NCBI RefSeq assembly: GCF_900774055.1
Contig: NZ_CAAGSW010000003.1
Location: forward strand, 124,001-188,000
Source: Methanococcoides sp. AM1
GTDB lineage: Archaea; Halobacteriota; Methanosarcinia; Methanosarcinales; Methanosarcinaceae
Reading direction: 5' to 3'
Length of the DNA stretch: 64,000 bases
The notes under the pieces were generated by a model. The model was not told where the DNA came from. It saw nothing but the letters and a program-made list of their open reading frames with translations, and ran no database searches. Shown in pieces: positions 9,417 through 18,626 of this stretch (the first letter of the stretch is position 1; every line of letters begins with the position of its first letter). Both the position numbers and the translations under genes were made by a program.

Positions 9417-9531
9417 GGTCATTTTAGATCCGGATCAGACCGGCCTGAGCAGGTTGATGGATCTTTGTTCCGATCTGATCTGACCGAATTTGATTCGAGC
9501 TGATCTTCGACTGTATCAAAGGGGAAATAAA

Positions 9532-11256
9532 ATGAGTACAGATCTTGTAATAAAAGTAGGTGGAGCCGCAGGTCAGGGATTACAGACCATAGGTGTTGCA
9601 CTTGCAAAGACCTTTAAATCGAGTGGTTTCAACGTTTTTGCCACCCAGTTCTACCTTTCAAGGGTAAGGGGTGGACATAATACGTTCCAGGTAAGGATAA
9701 GCGAGGAACCGATCAGGGCAATGACCGAGAAAGTGGATATCCTGATAGCTCTTGATAAAGAGTCTATTGAGGAGCAAATTGAGGAAATGTCCAATGGGGT
9801 CATAATATTTGATAATGATGTCGTTAAGATAGACAATACAAATGACCTGTTTTTCAATGTCCCGATGCTGAAGATCGCAAAAGATGTCTGTGGGAACAAG
9901 ATATATTCTAATTCCGTTGCAAGTGGTGCTGCCCTTGGTCTGATGTGCTTTGAATTTGATTATCTTGCAAAGGTCCTGACTGAAACTTTCAAGAAGAAAG
10001 GAGAGGAGATCATTGATAACAATATCAAAGCAGCACGTGCCGGCTATGATTATGCAAGAGAGAACTTCCCCTCGGAATGCAAGTTCTCTGTGAGTGAACC
10101 TTCGGATAAAGATGGAAGGATGCTTATCGCAGGAAACGACGCTGTCGGACTTGGTGCTCTTGCTGCCGGAGTACAATTCCTTGCAGCATATCCGATGACA
10201 CCATCTACAGGGGTCATGACCTATGTGGCTGCAAATGCTGATGACTTCAATGTCGTAGTTGAACAGGCAGAAGATGAGATCGCTGCCCTGAACATGGTGC
10301 TTGGTGCTTCCTTTGCCGGTGCAAGGGCTATGACAACAACTTCAGGCGGTGGATTCTGCCTGATGTCAGAAGCTCTGGGTCTTTCCGGTATCACGGAGAC
10401 ACCTGCTGTGATATTCTTATCCCAGCGTCCCGGGCCTGCTACCGGTCTTCCTACCATGACCGAGCAGGGTGATCTCCAGTTCGTGCTAACCGCAGCACAG
10501 GGTGAGTTCCCCCGCTGTGTACTGGCTCCCGGAACACCGGATGACTGTTTCTACATGACAGCTGAAGCTTTCAACATTGCTGACAAGTACCAGATCCCGG
10601 TCTTTGTCATGAGCGACCAGTATCTTGCAGATTCACTTTTCACATGTAAGAGGTTTGATCCCTCGAAGGTTAAGATTAAAAGATATCTGATGTCTGATGA
10701 AGAACTGGTCGGGAATGGTGAATATAAACGCTATGAGCTAACCATGACAGGTATCTCGCCGCGTGCAATACCCGGGCAGGCAGGAAAAGTGGTCGTTGCC
10801 GATAGTGATGAACACAATGAATATGGTCATATTGACCAGACCATCGAGAACCGTATCCTGATGAATGAAAAGAGGATGAAAAAGCTCGATCTTTTGAGAG
10901 ATGATATGGAAACGCCGCATCAGTATGGTCCTAAAGATGCCAAAATAACGCTTGTCGGATGGGGTTCTACATATGGTCCTCTTATGGAAGTAGTGAACAT
11001 CCTCATAAGTGAAGGTCATTCGGTGAACCATGTTCACTTCACTCATGTTTTCCCCCTGCCTGTAGAGGCTACCAGAAACCTTCTTGAAAATTCAGAGACC
11101 ATCGTTTGCGTGGAGAACAATGCAACGGGACAATTTGCAAGGTTGCTTGAATGTGAGATTGGTCTGCATATTTCTGAAAAGATCCTTAGGTCTGATGGGA
11201 AACCGTACAGTCCTGAATCAATAATACGTTCCATGAGAGACAAAGAGGTGATCTGA
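9532..11256 (+). CDS. korA: 2-oxoacid:ferredoxin oxidoreductase, fused gamma-alpha subunit
   Basis: 574 residues from the ATG at 9532, which follows AAAGGGGAAATAAA; the longer reading from 9490 is not needed. The N-terminal ~190 residues are the gamma domain (KVGGAAGQGLQTIG). The remainder is the alpha subunit pyrimidine-binding domain (AAYPMTPSTGVM, EQAEDEIAALNMVLGA, TTTSGGGFCLMSEA). With the beta subunit one base downstream this is the two-subunit KorAB type, which oxidatively decarboxylates a 2-oxoacid such as 2-oxoglutarate to an acyl-CoA, reducing ferredoxin; in a methanogen it can also run reductively. There is no delta (8Fe-8S) subunit in this locus, which is normal for the two-subunit type. 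Confidence 0.9.
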   Translation: MSTDLVIKVGGAAGQGLQTIGVALAKTFKSSGFNVFATQFYLSRVRGGHNTFQVRISEEPIRAMTEKVDILIALDKESIEEQIEEMSNGVIIFDNDVVKIDNTNDLFFNVPMLKIAKDVCGNKIYSNSVASGAALGLMCFEFDYLAKVLTETFKKKGEEIIDNNIKAARAGYDYARENFPSECKFSVSEPSDKDGRMLIAGNDAVGLGALAAGVQFLAAYPMTPSTGVMTYVAANADDFNVVVEQAEDEIAALNMVLGASFAGARAMTTTSGGGFCLMSEALGLSGITETPAVIFLSQRPGPATGLPTMTEQGDLQFVLTAAQGEFPRCVLAPGTPDDCFYMTAEAFNIADKYQIPVFVMSDQYLADSLFTCKRFDPSKVKIKRYLMSDEELVGNGEYKRYELTMTGISPRAIPGQAGKVVVADSDEHNEYGHIDQTIENRILMNEKRMKKLDLLRDDMETPHQYGPKDAKITLVGWGSTYGPLMEVVNILISEGHSVNHVHFTHVFPLPVEATRNLLENSETIVCVENNATGQFARLLECEIGLHISEKILRSDGKPYSPESIIRSMRDKEVI

Positions 11257-11257
11257 T

Positions 11258-12112
11258 ATGGTAAGCGTGGAAGATTACGGTGAATTTGAGACAGAATGGT
11301 GCCCAGGTTGCGGGAACTTTATGATACTTAAGGCTGTCAAACGTGCCCTTGCAGAACTTGGCAGGTCGCCGGATGAGGTATTGATCACATCAGGTATCGG
11401 GCAGTCAAGCAAATTGCCACATTACCTGAAATGCAATGTCTTCAACGGACTTCATGGCAGATCCCTGCCTCCTGCAATAGGTGCAAAGGTCGCCAACCAT
11501 GAGCTAACTGTACTTGCAGTCACAGGAGACGGTGATTGTTATGGTGAAGGTGGTAATCATTTCCTGCACAATGTCAGGAGAAATCCCAACATCACCCTGA
11601 TAGTTCATGACAACCAGATATATGGCCTTACCAAAGGCCAGGCTTCGCCTACAAGTGAGCTTGGCATGAAGACAAAGGTACAGACACATGGCGTGTTCAA
11701 CACTCCGCTGAACCCATTGTCGCTTGCAATTTCCCTTGACTGCTCATTTGTAAGCAGGGGTTTTGCAGGTGATGTTCCTCACCTTACAGAGTTGATCAAA
11801 AAAGCTATACAACACAAGGGTTTCTCTCTTGTGGATGTGCTTCAGCCATGCATTTCCTTTAATAAGCTTAACACTTTCAGCTGGTATTCAGAAAGGGTCT
11901 ATAAGATGGAAGATGGTGATCACAGTCCTGATGACAGGGCAAAGGCATTTGAAAAGTCTCTGGAATGGGGAGAAAGAATACCTTTAGGTGTCTTTTACAT
12001 TAATGAGAAACCTACTTTCGAGGACCATCTTGATGTTCTCAGGTCCGGGACATTAGTAGGAAATAAAAGTGATCCTCAAAAAGTAGATGAACTTCTCGAC
12101 AGTTTCATCTGA
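11258..12112 (+). CDS. korB: 2-oxoacid:ferredoxin oxidoreductase, beta subunit
   Basis: 284 residues, the thiamine pyrophosphate-binding subunit. TPP motif GDGDCYGEGGNH (the GDG...N type) and cluster cysteines Cys15/Cys18 in EWCPGCGNF, with more cysteines at YLKCNV and LQPCISF, fit the single [4Fe-4S] site of this family. It starts one base after the korA stop, and GAGGTGA inside the korA end (11245-11251) is an excellent ribosome binding site. The two genes are clearly co-transcribed. The gene is followed by a T-rich stretch that may end the transcript. Confidence 0.93.
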   Translation: MVSVEDYGEFETEWCPGCGNFMILKAVKRALAELGRSPDEVLITSGIGQSSKLPHYLKCNVFNGLHGRSLPPAIGAKVANHELTVLAVTGDGDCYGEGGNHFLHNVRRNPNITLIVHDNQIYGLTKGQASPTSELGMKTKVQTHGVFNTPLNPLSLAISLDCSFVSRGFAGDVPHLTELIKKAIQHKGFSLVDVLQPCISFNKLNTFSWYSERVYKMEDGDHSPDDRAKAFEKSLEWGERIPLGVFYINEKPTFEDHLDVLRSGTLVGNKSDPQKVDELLDSFI

Positions 12113-12223
12113 AATCTTTTTTATATCTTTTTCAACACATTTTAAATCCATTTTCCCTGTCACTATTGAGCTATCATCCTGCTATTTTTTTCAAACGGTT
12201 TGCTGCCGTCTTCAATGCCAGGG

Positions 12224-12883
12224 TCATAGCATTATGGAAAGATTGTTGTAATTAAATATGAACCAGATTCCAAAGATCATCATAAAACTTCCACAGAAGT
12301 ACAAGACTCGTTTATGGTTTTTACGGGATATGAAATCTTTGCCTCTGGATGTAGAGGATGATACTGTAACAAGATAACCAAGATCTGCTATCCAGTGACC
12401 GATAACAAATGCAATTATGGCAACAGTCCCTATAAGATATTCCTGAAGTATTATGGCACTACCTGCTGTAAGCCACCAGAGGACATAAGTGGGATTTAAT
12501 GCAGATGTAAGAATGCCTGCAAAGACCGGGCTTTTCGCGATCTTTACTTTTCTGGCTGCTCCGGATATGTCCATTGTCGAAACACTTTTTGCACTTTTTA
12601 GTATTACCAGACCAAATAATATCATTATAATACCACCAATAATGGACATGTATGCAATGGTACTTCTTTCGATAAAAGATGAAATACCACCGATTATCAG
12701 GAGTATTATGGAAATCTCTACCAGTGAGTGTCCAAGGAATACAAATGGTCCTGTGCGCCAGCCTTTTTCAAGTGATATTCCTATCGTGGCGAACATCATA
12801 GGTCCTGGAATAAGTGCAGCAGAAATACCAATTGTAAATCCCAGGGCAAGTGCTTTGATAACTTCGATCATAATATCAGGCAT
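12224..12883 (-). CDS. LysE family transporter
   Basis: 219 residues with about six hydrophobic segments. The N-terminus has the LysE/RhtB family pattern (PGPMMFATIGISLEKGWR followed by GHSLVEI), and ALNPTYVLWWLTAG marks the second half. Family members export amino acids or related small molecules; the substrate is unknown. No strong ribosome binding site precedes the first ATG; a second in-frame ATG lies four codons on. It is in line with the membrane protein gene upstream on the same strand. Confidence 0.85.
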   Translation of the reverse strand: MPDIMIEVIKALALGFTIGISAALIPGPMMFATIGISLEKGWRTGPFVFLGHSLVEISIILLIIGGISSFIERSTIAYMSIIGGIIMILFGLVILKSAKSVSTMDISGAARKVKIAKSPVFAGILTSALNPTYVLWWLTAGSAIILQEYLIGTVAIIAFVIGHWIADLGYLVTVSSSTSRGKDFISRKNHKRVLYFCGSFMMIFGIWFIFNYNNLSIML

Positions 12884-12972
12884 TCGATTATATTTCTCAT
12901 TTATAAAAGTGACTATATTTATAATCTATGTCGCAGCATCTCGATATTTTTAGTTCATGTTACAATATGTAT

Positions 12973-13806
12973 TCAAAGTTTGACAGTCTTATCTCCGATA
13001 AGAATACGATATGATCCAATTCCTGCTGCAACACACCATAGGAGAGGCCAGAGATAAGCAGATTCTATATCGCTTAAGAGAAAAAGTATTGCAGTTACCA
13101 TGAACAGTATCTTCCCCATTTTCACTCTTAATTTATCAAGAGATTCACCAGTCATGTCGCCTTTACTTTTCAGTTCCCGGGAATCAAGGATAGATGGAAT
13201 GAATAATATTGACATGGAAAGTAAAGCAGTGATCTCTATTAATGTGATATTTACAATTGCAGTATTGTTTCCCTCGAAGATATTGAATAAAGATGCAGCT
13301 AGCATTAGTATTGATGCGATCAGATGGATCCGGTTAGGGTAAGATGCTCTGCTGTCAATAAAAAATGCAGTGGCTGTCAGTATTCCAAATAGCCAGGTCA
13401 TCTGGTAGGTGAGAAATACACTGAGTAGAAACACAGCAATTGTGTCGAATATTCCTGCTTTTAAACCGGTTGAACGATCTACTATTCGTAGCAAGAGCAG
13501 AAGCCAAAATAAGGGTAATACTGGATGTATCCCAAATACCATAACAGGAACAAATGAAAGGATAACAGGAACAAAGGCAGCTATCTCGTGGTCAGGGTCA
13601 ACTTCTCTTGAGATGGCCCATACCAGAAATACGGATATGCCTGCTGTTATTCCATATATTATTGAAGCACTGGTGGTATTGTTGAGGCTTAAATGGAATA
13701 GTGAACCAGCTACCAGTACAATTGCAGATATCCAGATCATCAGGCGGTTGGTGGGATAGTCCGGGTCAACTGGACGATTGATGGATGTTATCCTGTAAAT
13801 GTCCAT
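12973..13806 (-). CDS. Polytopic membrane protein of unknown function
   Basis: 277 residues, almost wholly hydrophobic, with roughly eight or nine predicted membrane segments and only short loops. I recognise no family. The start ATG lacks a clear ribosome binding site, but an AT-rich box (TTTAAAATTTAAG) lies about 25-30 bases upstream, which would fit a leaderless or short-leader transcript. The LysE-family gene follows 89 bases downstream on the same strand. Confidence 0.7.
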   Translation of the reverse strand: MDIYRITSINRPVDPDYPTNRLMIWISAIVLVAGSLFHLSLNNTTSASIIYGITAGISVFLVWAISREVDPDHEIAAFVPVILSFVPVMVFGIHPVLPLFWLLLLLRIVDRSTGLKAGIFDTIAVFLLSVFLTYQMTWLFGILTATAFFIDSRASYPNRIHLIASILMLAASLFNIFEGNNTAIVNITLIEITALLSMSILFIPSILDSRELKSKGDMTGESLDKLRVKMGKILFMVTAILFLLSDIESAYLWPLLWCVAAGIGSYRILIGDKTVKL

Positions 13807-13918
13807 ACATAAAATGCTACGTTCTTAAATTTTAAAGTTTCTAAGGCGAGTGCAATAAAGCATTATAAAAGTCGAATGCCATCATTTTAAATAGTTTGGA
13901 CTTCAAAGGCTAAACCCT

Positions 13919-14050
13919 ATGGCAATGTCTAAGAAGGATCTGGCAAGAAAGAGCGGAAAGAAGAAAGAAAAACTCGCAGAGCTTGAAAAGAAAGCAGCTG
14001 CTGGTGATGCATCTGCTAAGAAGAAGCTTTTAAAAGAGAAAAAGAAGTAA
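13919..14050 (+). CDS. Small lysine/alanine-rich basic protein
   Basis: A 43-codon ORF encoding a very basic peptide (MAMSKKDLARKSGKKKEKLA at its start, ending in LLKEKKK), with about 16 lysines. A TATA-like box (CATTTTAAATAG, about 13883-13894) lies just upstream and the frame closes with TAA. An alternative start is ATG 13925. Composition and length suggest a nucleic-acid-binding or ribosome-associated helper, but no family is recognised. The promoter-like element and regular codon structure argue that it is real; the missing ribosome binding site leaves some doubt. Confidence 0.55.
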   Translation: MAMSKKDLARKSGKKKEKLAELEKKAAAGDASAKKKLLKEKKK

Positions 14051-14203
14051 GTATTCTTATTTCTTTTTTCACTCTTTTTTCCACTAACGTATTTCAAGAA
14101 CATTTGAAGCGCTGCTTTTAAATTTCTATAACTTTCATTCTTATTTTGTGTATTGGTATAATTCCAATATGTTATCATAACTGAAACTAAGGTTTGGATC
14201 AAA

Positions 14204-14539
14204 ATGAGAATGTTAGAAGAATTCTTTCCGGAATTTACGGAAAAGCTGGATGAGATCGACAAATTGTATGCCGATACGAGAACTATTGATGAAAAGACAT
14301 ATCAGTTCATCTGCTTTGCTCTTTCCATCAAGGCAAGATCAAAACCCTGTGTACTCAAACATTTCAAAGGTGCTCTTGAGGCCGGAGCCACTGTCAAGGA
14401 ACTATCTTACATCTTTGCCCTTACAATGAGAGAGGCGGCAGGCGCTGATGACTGCTGGACACATGATGTCATTGGTGATTGGAAGGATATCCTCAAAGGC
14501 AATGTTTCATGCAGTTGTTGTGGGGAATCTGAATCCTAA
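14204..14539 (+). CDS. Carboxymuconolactone decarboxylase (AhpD-like) family protein
   Basis: 111 residues. The core SKPCVLKHFKGALEAGATVKE followed by a helix with REAAGADD matches the CMD/AhpD fold, with a catalytic-type Cys and His spaced as CxxxH. The usual second cysteine of the CxxC redox pair is absent at this site. The C-terminal tail carries extra cysteines (SCSCCGES) that could provide redox chemistry or a metal site. Likely role: peroxide- or thiol-linked redox reaction; substrate not known. Confidence 0.8.
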   Translation: MRMLEEFFPEFTEKLDEIDKLYADTRTIDEKTYQFICFALSIKARSKPCVLKHFKGALEAGATVKELSYIFALTMREAAGADDCWTHDVIGDWKDILKGNVSCSCCGESES

Positions 14540-14640
14540 TGATCTGATTCGCAGCAGAAATGTTGTATGGCCCAAAAAATAAAAAGTAATTGAAATTTAT
14601 TAGAGGTTTAATGATCCATTCCAGATATCCGGGATGGAAA

Positions 14641-14835
14641 TTATTCTTCCTCAGAAGGTGTTTCGACCTCAACTATTTCGGCGTCCATAGCATTGTTCTT
14701 GACAGATTTTATACCATTCATGCAGGCTGCTTTAGTTGAATAGCCCTGACCTGTTGCTATGATTTCGCCATTCTTTGCTTTGAGTCTGAATCTGTACTTT
14801 CCACTCTTATCGGCATATATCTCAAATTTTGACAT
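14641..14835 (-). CDS. DUF1508 (YegP-like) family protein
   Basis: 64 residues forming one DUF1508 unit (FEIYADKSGKYRFRLKAKNG, then GYSTKAACMNGIKSVKNNA). The family is widespread and uncharacterised; E. coli YegP has two such units. The start is strongly supported by GAGGTGAGA just upstream. It stands alone between the CMD-family gene and the P-type ATPase, on the ATPase strand. Confidence 0.9.
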   Translation of the reverse strand: MSKFEIYADKSGKYRFRLKAKNGEIIATGQGYSTKAACMNGIKSVKNNAMDAEIVEVETPSEEE

Positions 14836-15024
14836 ATTCTCACCTCTTCAGTAAAATTATCTATTTACGATTGATGCACAGCAGTGACACTAACTACCCA
14901 CTTCCTATAAATTCTTTGGCGGTTATGTGTTAAATACTTTTTGTCTGAAAAACTCTAAAGCAAAGAAAACTGGCATATTCTTGTAAATCAAATATTGATC
15001 TTTAAAGGTCCTCGAATTTCTCAA

Positions 15025-17679
15025 TTAACTTATTTTCCTTTTCTTTTTTACATATTTTTCCAGCTCTATCAGGAAGAAGACCGAACTTGCGGTAATTCCT
15101 ATTACTATCCAGTCCATGGGGTCAATTGGACTTGTCTTAAGGATGGCATTCATTGTAGGGTTGTATGTAATGAACACCTGTAGGGACAGCACCAGTGCAA
15201 TCCCCATCAGCATGAACTTGTTCGAAAACAGTTCTCTGAATACATTTTCATAGATAGATTTGCAGTTGAAGAGATAAAATATCTCGAAGAAGACTATTGT
15301 GTTGAGTGCTATTGTCTGAGCAGTGTTGCTATCTCTACCGTTCTGCATAATTTCAAAGAAGTATAGCAAAAATGTAGCAGTTACCATTAATAAAGCTACG
15401 GTAACGATCCTTTGCTTTATAACTGGAAGAAGAAGTGGCTCCTTTGGTTGCCTCGGTGGCCTGTTCAGAAGTTTCTTTTCCATCGGTTCCAGTGTGATAG
15501 TTACTCCCAGTCCCAGCGCAGTGATCGTATTGATCCAGAGGATGTGTAGTGGAAGCAATGGTGGATTCTTTAGTCCAAGAATAACAGCTGCCAGTACTGC
15601 TAATCCTTCTGCTGCATTTGTAGGAAGTGTCCAGAGTATTACCTTCTGTATCTTGCTGTAGACATTTCTTCCTTCTTCCACAGCATTTACAATGGATGCA
15701 AAATTATCATCTGCAAGTACCATATCAGCTGCATCCTTTGCAACTTCTGTACCTGACTTGCCCATGGCGACACCAATATCAGCATTTTCAAGTGCCGGTG
15801 CATCGTTAATGCCATCACCGGTTACTGCTACGACCTCTCCCTGGTTCTTAAGGAGACCTACAATTCTTGATTTATCTTCAGGGGATGTTCTTGCAAAGAC
15901 TGATACTGTTTTCAGTGCTTCAGTGAGCTCTTCATCCGCCATTCCCTGGATATCGCTTCCTGATAAGGCACCCTCAGTTCGTATGCCGAGTTGCCTGGCA
16001 ATTGTGTGACCTGTCAGGATATGATCTCCCGTTATCATTATCACTCTGATCCCGGCATTATTGCACTTGAAGATGGATCTTTTTACTTCTTCCCTCGGAG
16101 GGTCGATCATTCCCTGCAGTCCGAGGAATATAAGGTCTTTTGTATCTCGATCCTCGATCTCATCCTTACCTTGTTCCAGCTTCCGGTAAGCTGTTGCGAT
16201 TACCCGAAGACCCTCGGATGCCATGTCCTCTGCAGCGTCAAGGAACTTTTCCGGATCAATTGGTTCCAGTTCTTTCCCATTGAACTGGTGGCTGGAAAGT
16301 TCGATCAGTTTTTCAGGAGACCCTTTCACATATATCCAGCTATTTCTTTCTTCATCCTGATGCAACGTTGCCATATACCTTTCTTCGGATTCAAAAGGTA
16401 CGGAGTCAACTCTTTGCATGTAGAATTTTCCGGCCTTAGAGGCAGATACAAGAAGTGCCCCTTCAGTGGGATCTCCATCTATCCCCCCTTCTTCTCTTAA
16501 ATAAGCATCATTACATAGTGCTCCGGCTTTGAGTGTCTCCATCAATGCCGGATGGGAGAATGGTTCGATCCTCTTCCCCTGGAGTTCGAAGTCTCCCTGT
16601 GTGGTATATCCGACACCGGTCACATTAAACTTTCCTTCTAAAGTGTAGATATTCCTTACCGTCATCTCGTTCTTGGTAAGAGTACCGGTCTTGTCAGAAC
16701 AAATGACTGTGGCCGAGCCAAGGCTTTCTACTGCCGGCATGGTCCGGATTATAGCATTTCGGGAAGCCATTCTTTTTATTCCGAATGCCAGGGAAATGGT
16801 AATTAGTGCAGGCAGGCCTTCCGGAATGGCTGCAACTGCCAGACTTACAGAGGCAAAGAAGATGTCCAGGTCATCGAATCCCCTGAGCCTTCCGATAATA
16901 AAGGTCAGTATTGCCAGACCGAGGATAACAACAGCAAGTGTTTTTGCCATCTGGTCTATCGTTCTGACAAGTGGTGTTGAGATCTTCTTTGTTTTACTTA
17001 TCAGTTCAGATATTTTTCCGATCTCACTCTCAGAACCTGTAGCGACCACAATTCCAAGGCCGCTTCCCTGTGTTACCAGCGTGCCTCCAAATGCAATGTT
17101 CTTCTGTTCTGCAAGTGGAAGGCTTTTTGTCTCTATGAGATCGATATTCTTCTCCACAGCTGTGGATTCGCCGGTAAGCATTGATTCATCTATGCGCAGG
17201 TTCTTTACGTACATCAGTCGCAGGTCGGCAGGGATCCTGTTACCTGCTTCAAGGAGTACGATATCGCCTGCAACAAGTTCCTTGCTGTGTATTATCATTC
17301 TCTGCCCGTCTCTCAATATGCTTGTTTCAGGAACCAGCATCTTTGCAAGTGACTCAAGTGCATTTTCAGCTTTTCTTTCCTGAATGAAACCTATGGCAGC
17401 ATTGGCGAGTACAACTCCGAGAATGACTGCCATATCCGCATATTCCTCAAGAATGAATGTGACAAGTGAAGCGGCAAAAAGAACATAGATGAGGGGGCTT
17501 GCAAACTGTCTTGCAAATCGATGTAGGGAACTTTCTTTCTTCTTTACCTCAACTTCATTGAACCCATACTTTGAAAGACGAATTTGTGCCTCTTCGGCAG
17601 TAATACCATCCTCGTCCGTGTCCAGTAAGGTAAGAACCTCATCTACAGGCACACGGTACCATTTGATCTCCCCACTCAT
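15025..17679 (-). CDS. P2-type cation-transporting ATPase
   Basis: 884 residues with the full P2-type layout: N-terminal cation ATPase domain, actuator motif (DESMLTGES), PEGLP at 286-290 in the fourth membrane helix, phosphorylated Asp329 in CSDKTGTLTKNE, the hinge GDGINDAPAL, and a C-terminal set of membrane helices. It pumps a cation, most likely Ca2+ or a related ion, out of the cytoplasm. The sixth membrane helix reads WINTITALGLG, so the aspartate of the SERCA-type NxxxD pair is missing, as I recall for CtpF-like pumps; the ion is therefore uncertain. The ribosome binding site is weak. Confidence 0.9.
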   Translation of the reverse strand: MSGEIKWYRVPVDEVLTLLDTDEDGITAEEAQIRLSKYGFNEVEVKKKESSLHRFARQFASPLIYVLFAASLVTFILEEYADMAVILGVVLANAAIGFIQERKAENALESLAKMLVPETSILRDGQRMIIHSKELVAGDIVLLEAGNRIPADLRLMYVKNLRIDESMLTGESTAVEKNIDLIETKSLPLAEQKNIAFGGTLVTQGSGLGIVVATGSESEIGKISELISKTKKISTPLVRTIDQMAKTLAVVILGLAILTFIIGRLRGFDDLDIFFASVSLAVAAIPEGLPALITISLAFGIKRMASRNAIIRTMPAVESLGSATVICSDKTGTLTKNEMTVRNIYTLEGKFNVTGVGYTTQGDFELQGKRIEPFSHPALMETLKAGALCNDAYLREEGGIDGDPTEGALLVSASKAGKFYMQRVDSVPFESEERYMATLHQDEERNSWIYVKGSPEKLIELSSHQFNGKELEPIDPEKFLDAAEDMASEGLRVIATAYRKLEQGKDEIEDRDTKDLIFLGLQGMIDPPREEVKRSIFKCNNAGIRVIMITGDHILTGHTIARQLGIRTEGALSGSDIQGMADEELTEALKTVSVFARTSPEDKSRIVGLLKNQGEVVAVTGDGINDAPALENADIGVAMGKSGTEVAKDAADMVLADDNFASIVNAVEEGRNVYSKIQKVILWTLPTNAAEGLAVLAAVILGLKNPPLLPLHILWINTITALGLGVTITLEPMEKKLLNRPPRQPKEPLLLPVIKQRIVTVALLMVTATFLLYFFEIMQNGRDSNTAQTIALNTIVFFEIFYLFNCKSIYENVFRELFSNKFMLMGIALVLSLQVFITYNPTMNAILKTSPIDPMDWIVIGITASSVFFLIELEKYVKKKRKIS

Positions 17680-17860
17680 AGGTAATTATGTGTTATTTTA
17701 GGATGATATTCTTTTTGGTTTTTTGTTAGGAGATTTTGGCTTTTTTGGAGTTGATGGTTTCTTCATATGATGATCTGAAAGTCAGCTGCAGATATTTATC
17801 AATTTATATTTTCAAAGAAATAGTGCTTAGCATATTGATATTATTCAAGAGTTATTTTTT

Positions 17861-17975
17861 ATGAAAGGCTATATATGCCTTTGACAGTATATAAGTAATT
17901 GAGACTAACTACGGCTTTCCGACATTGCAAAAAGGTATAGTGGGTACTTTTTTGTTAATAGGGGGGGTTGAGTTG
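17861..17975 (+). repeat. Promoter/leader repeat, copy 1
   Basis: This region resembles 18515-18626 over its length: ATGAAAGGCTATATATGCCT, then TTGACAGTATA, GCTTTCC, GTGGGTACTT, TTTGTTAATAGG and GGGGTTGAGTTGCA. It contains a TATA-like box (CTATATATGC) and the GGGGGGG-rich ribosome binding site of the first surface protein gene. The copy implies tandem duplication of a whole gene with its promoter. Confidence 0.7.
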
Positions 17976-18464
17976 CAGAGCAAAACCATCTGGCTTATCA
18001 CTATCCTTTTAGTGATAGCAACACTATTTTCGGCTTTGGCAGTAGCTGATGAGACGCTTCCACCTGGAAATGTAACTGATCTTTCTGGTAATCCTGGGGA
18101 AATGTGGATCGACTGGAGCTGGACTAATCCATCTGATATTGACTTTGATCATGTCGAAATATATCTTGATGGTATTCCAGAGACCACTACGAGTTCAGCT
18201 TCGTATTTTGGAGTGGTAAAAGACCATCATATTAAAGCAAGAGGCAGGGGTGTGAATTTCCTGGATGATATACAAGTTGCAGAAAGTGATGTTTCTGAAA
18301 TTGCTTCAGATAGCACAAACGCTCAGGAAAGATCAGGTCAGCCTGCCGATACAATGCCTCCCGTTCAGGTAAATGAAGTCCGGCAAGTTGATATTAAACA
18401 AAAGATCAAAGCGCTGGAGGATTTTGGAATAATCTCAGATGTTGTTCACAAGAACAAAAAATGA
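17973..18464 (+). CDS. Secreted protein with fibronectin/Ig-like segment, truncated paralogue
   Basis: 163 residues from TTG 17973, chosen because the next gene starts at an aligned TTG behind the same G-rich ribosome binding site. Signal peptide or N-terminal anchor at about 5-25. Then a segment typical of methanogen surface proteins (PPGNVTDLSGN, DWSWTNPSDIDFDHVEIYLDG). The C-terminal ~80 residues (KARGRGVNF, LDDIQVAESDVSE, IKQKIKALED, SDVVHKNKK) closely match the tail of the next protein, yet the PGF-pre-PGF domain and second membrane helix found there are missing. It is likely a deletion derivative of a duplicated gene; function unknown. Confidence 0.65.
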   Translation: MQSKTIWLITILLVIATLFSALAVADETLPPGNVTDLSGNPGEMWIDWSWTNPSDIDFDHVEIYLDGIPETTTSSASYFGVVKDHHIKARGRGVNFLDDIQVAESDVSEIASDSTNAQERSGQPADTMPPVQVNEVRQVDIKQKIKALEDFGIISDVVHKNKK

Positions 18465-18514
18465 TTGGAACTATAATCTCAATTTTGATCGTTTTGGCTG
18501 GCAAAGTTAGATTC

Positions 18515-18626
18515 ATGAAAGGGTATATATTGTTTTGACAGTATAGAATTAATTAACAAAAATAAAGCTTTCCAATTTACAAACTGATCGTGGGTACTTC
18601 TTTGTTAATAGGCGGGGGTTGAGTTG
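18515..18626 (+). repeat. Promoter/leader repeat, copy 2
   Basis: Second copy of the 17861-17975 sequence: ATGAAAGGGTATATATTG, TTTTGACAGTATA, GCTTTCC, GTGGGTACTTCTTTGTTAAT, GGGGGTTGAGTTGCA. The TATA-like box and the ribosome binding site keep the same spacing to the TTG start (about 110 bases), so both genes probably share regulation. Confidence 0.7.

Noticed and set aside
9421-9480. GATCAGA/TCTGATC inverted repeats before korA
   Set aside because: Seven-base arms with a 34-base loop in a GATC-rich stretch are likely by chance.
9490-9531. 14-codon N-terminal extension of korA
   Set aside because: The ATG at 9532 has a ribosome binding site and gives the standard gamma-domain start.
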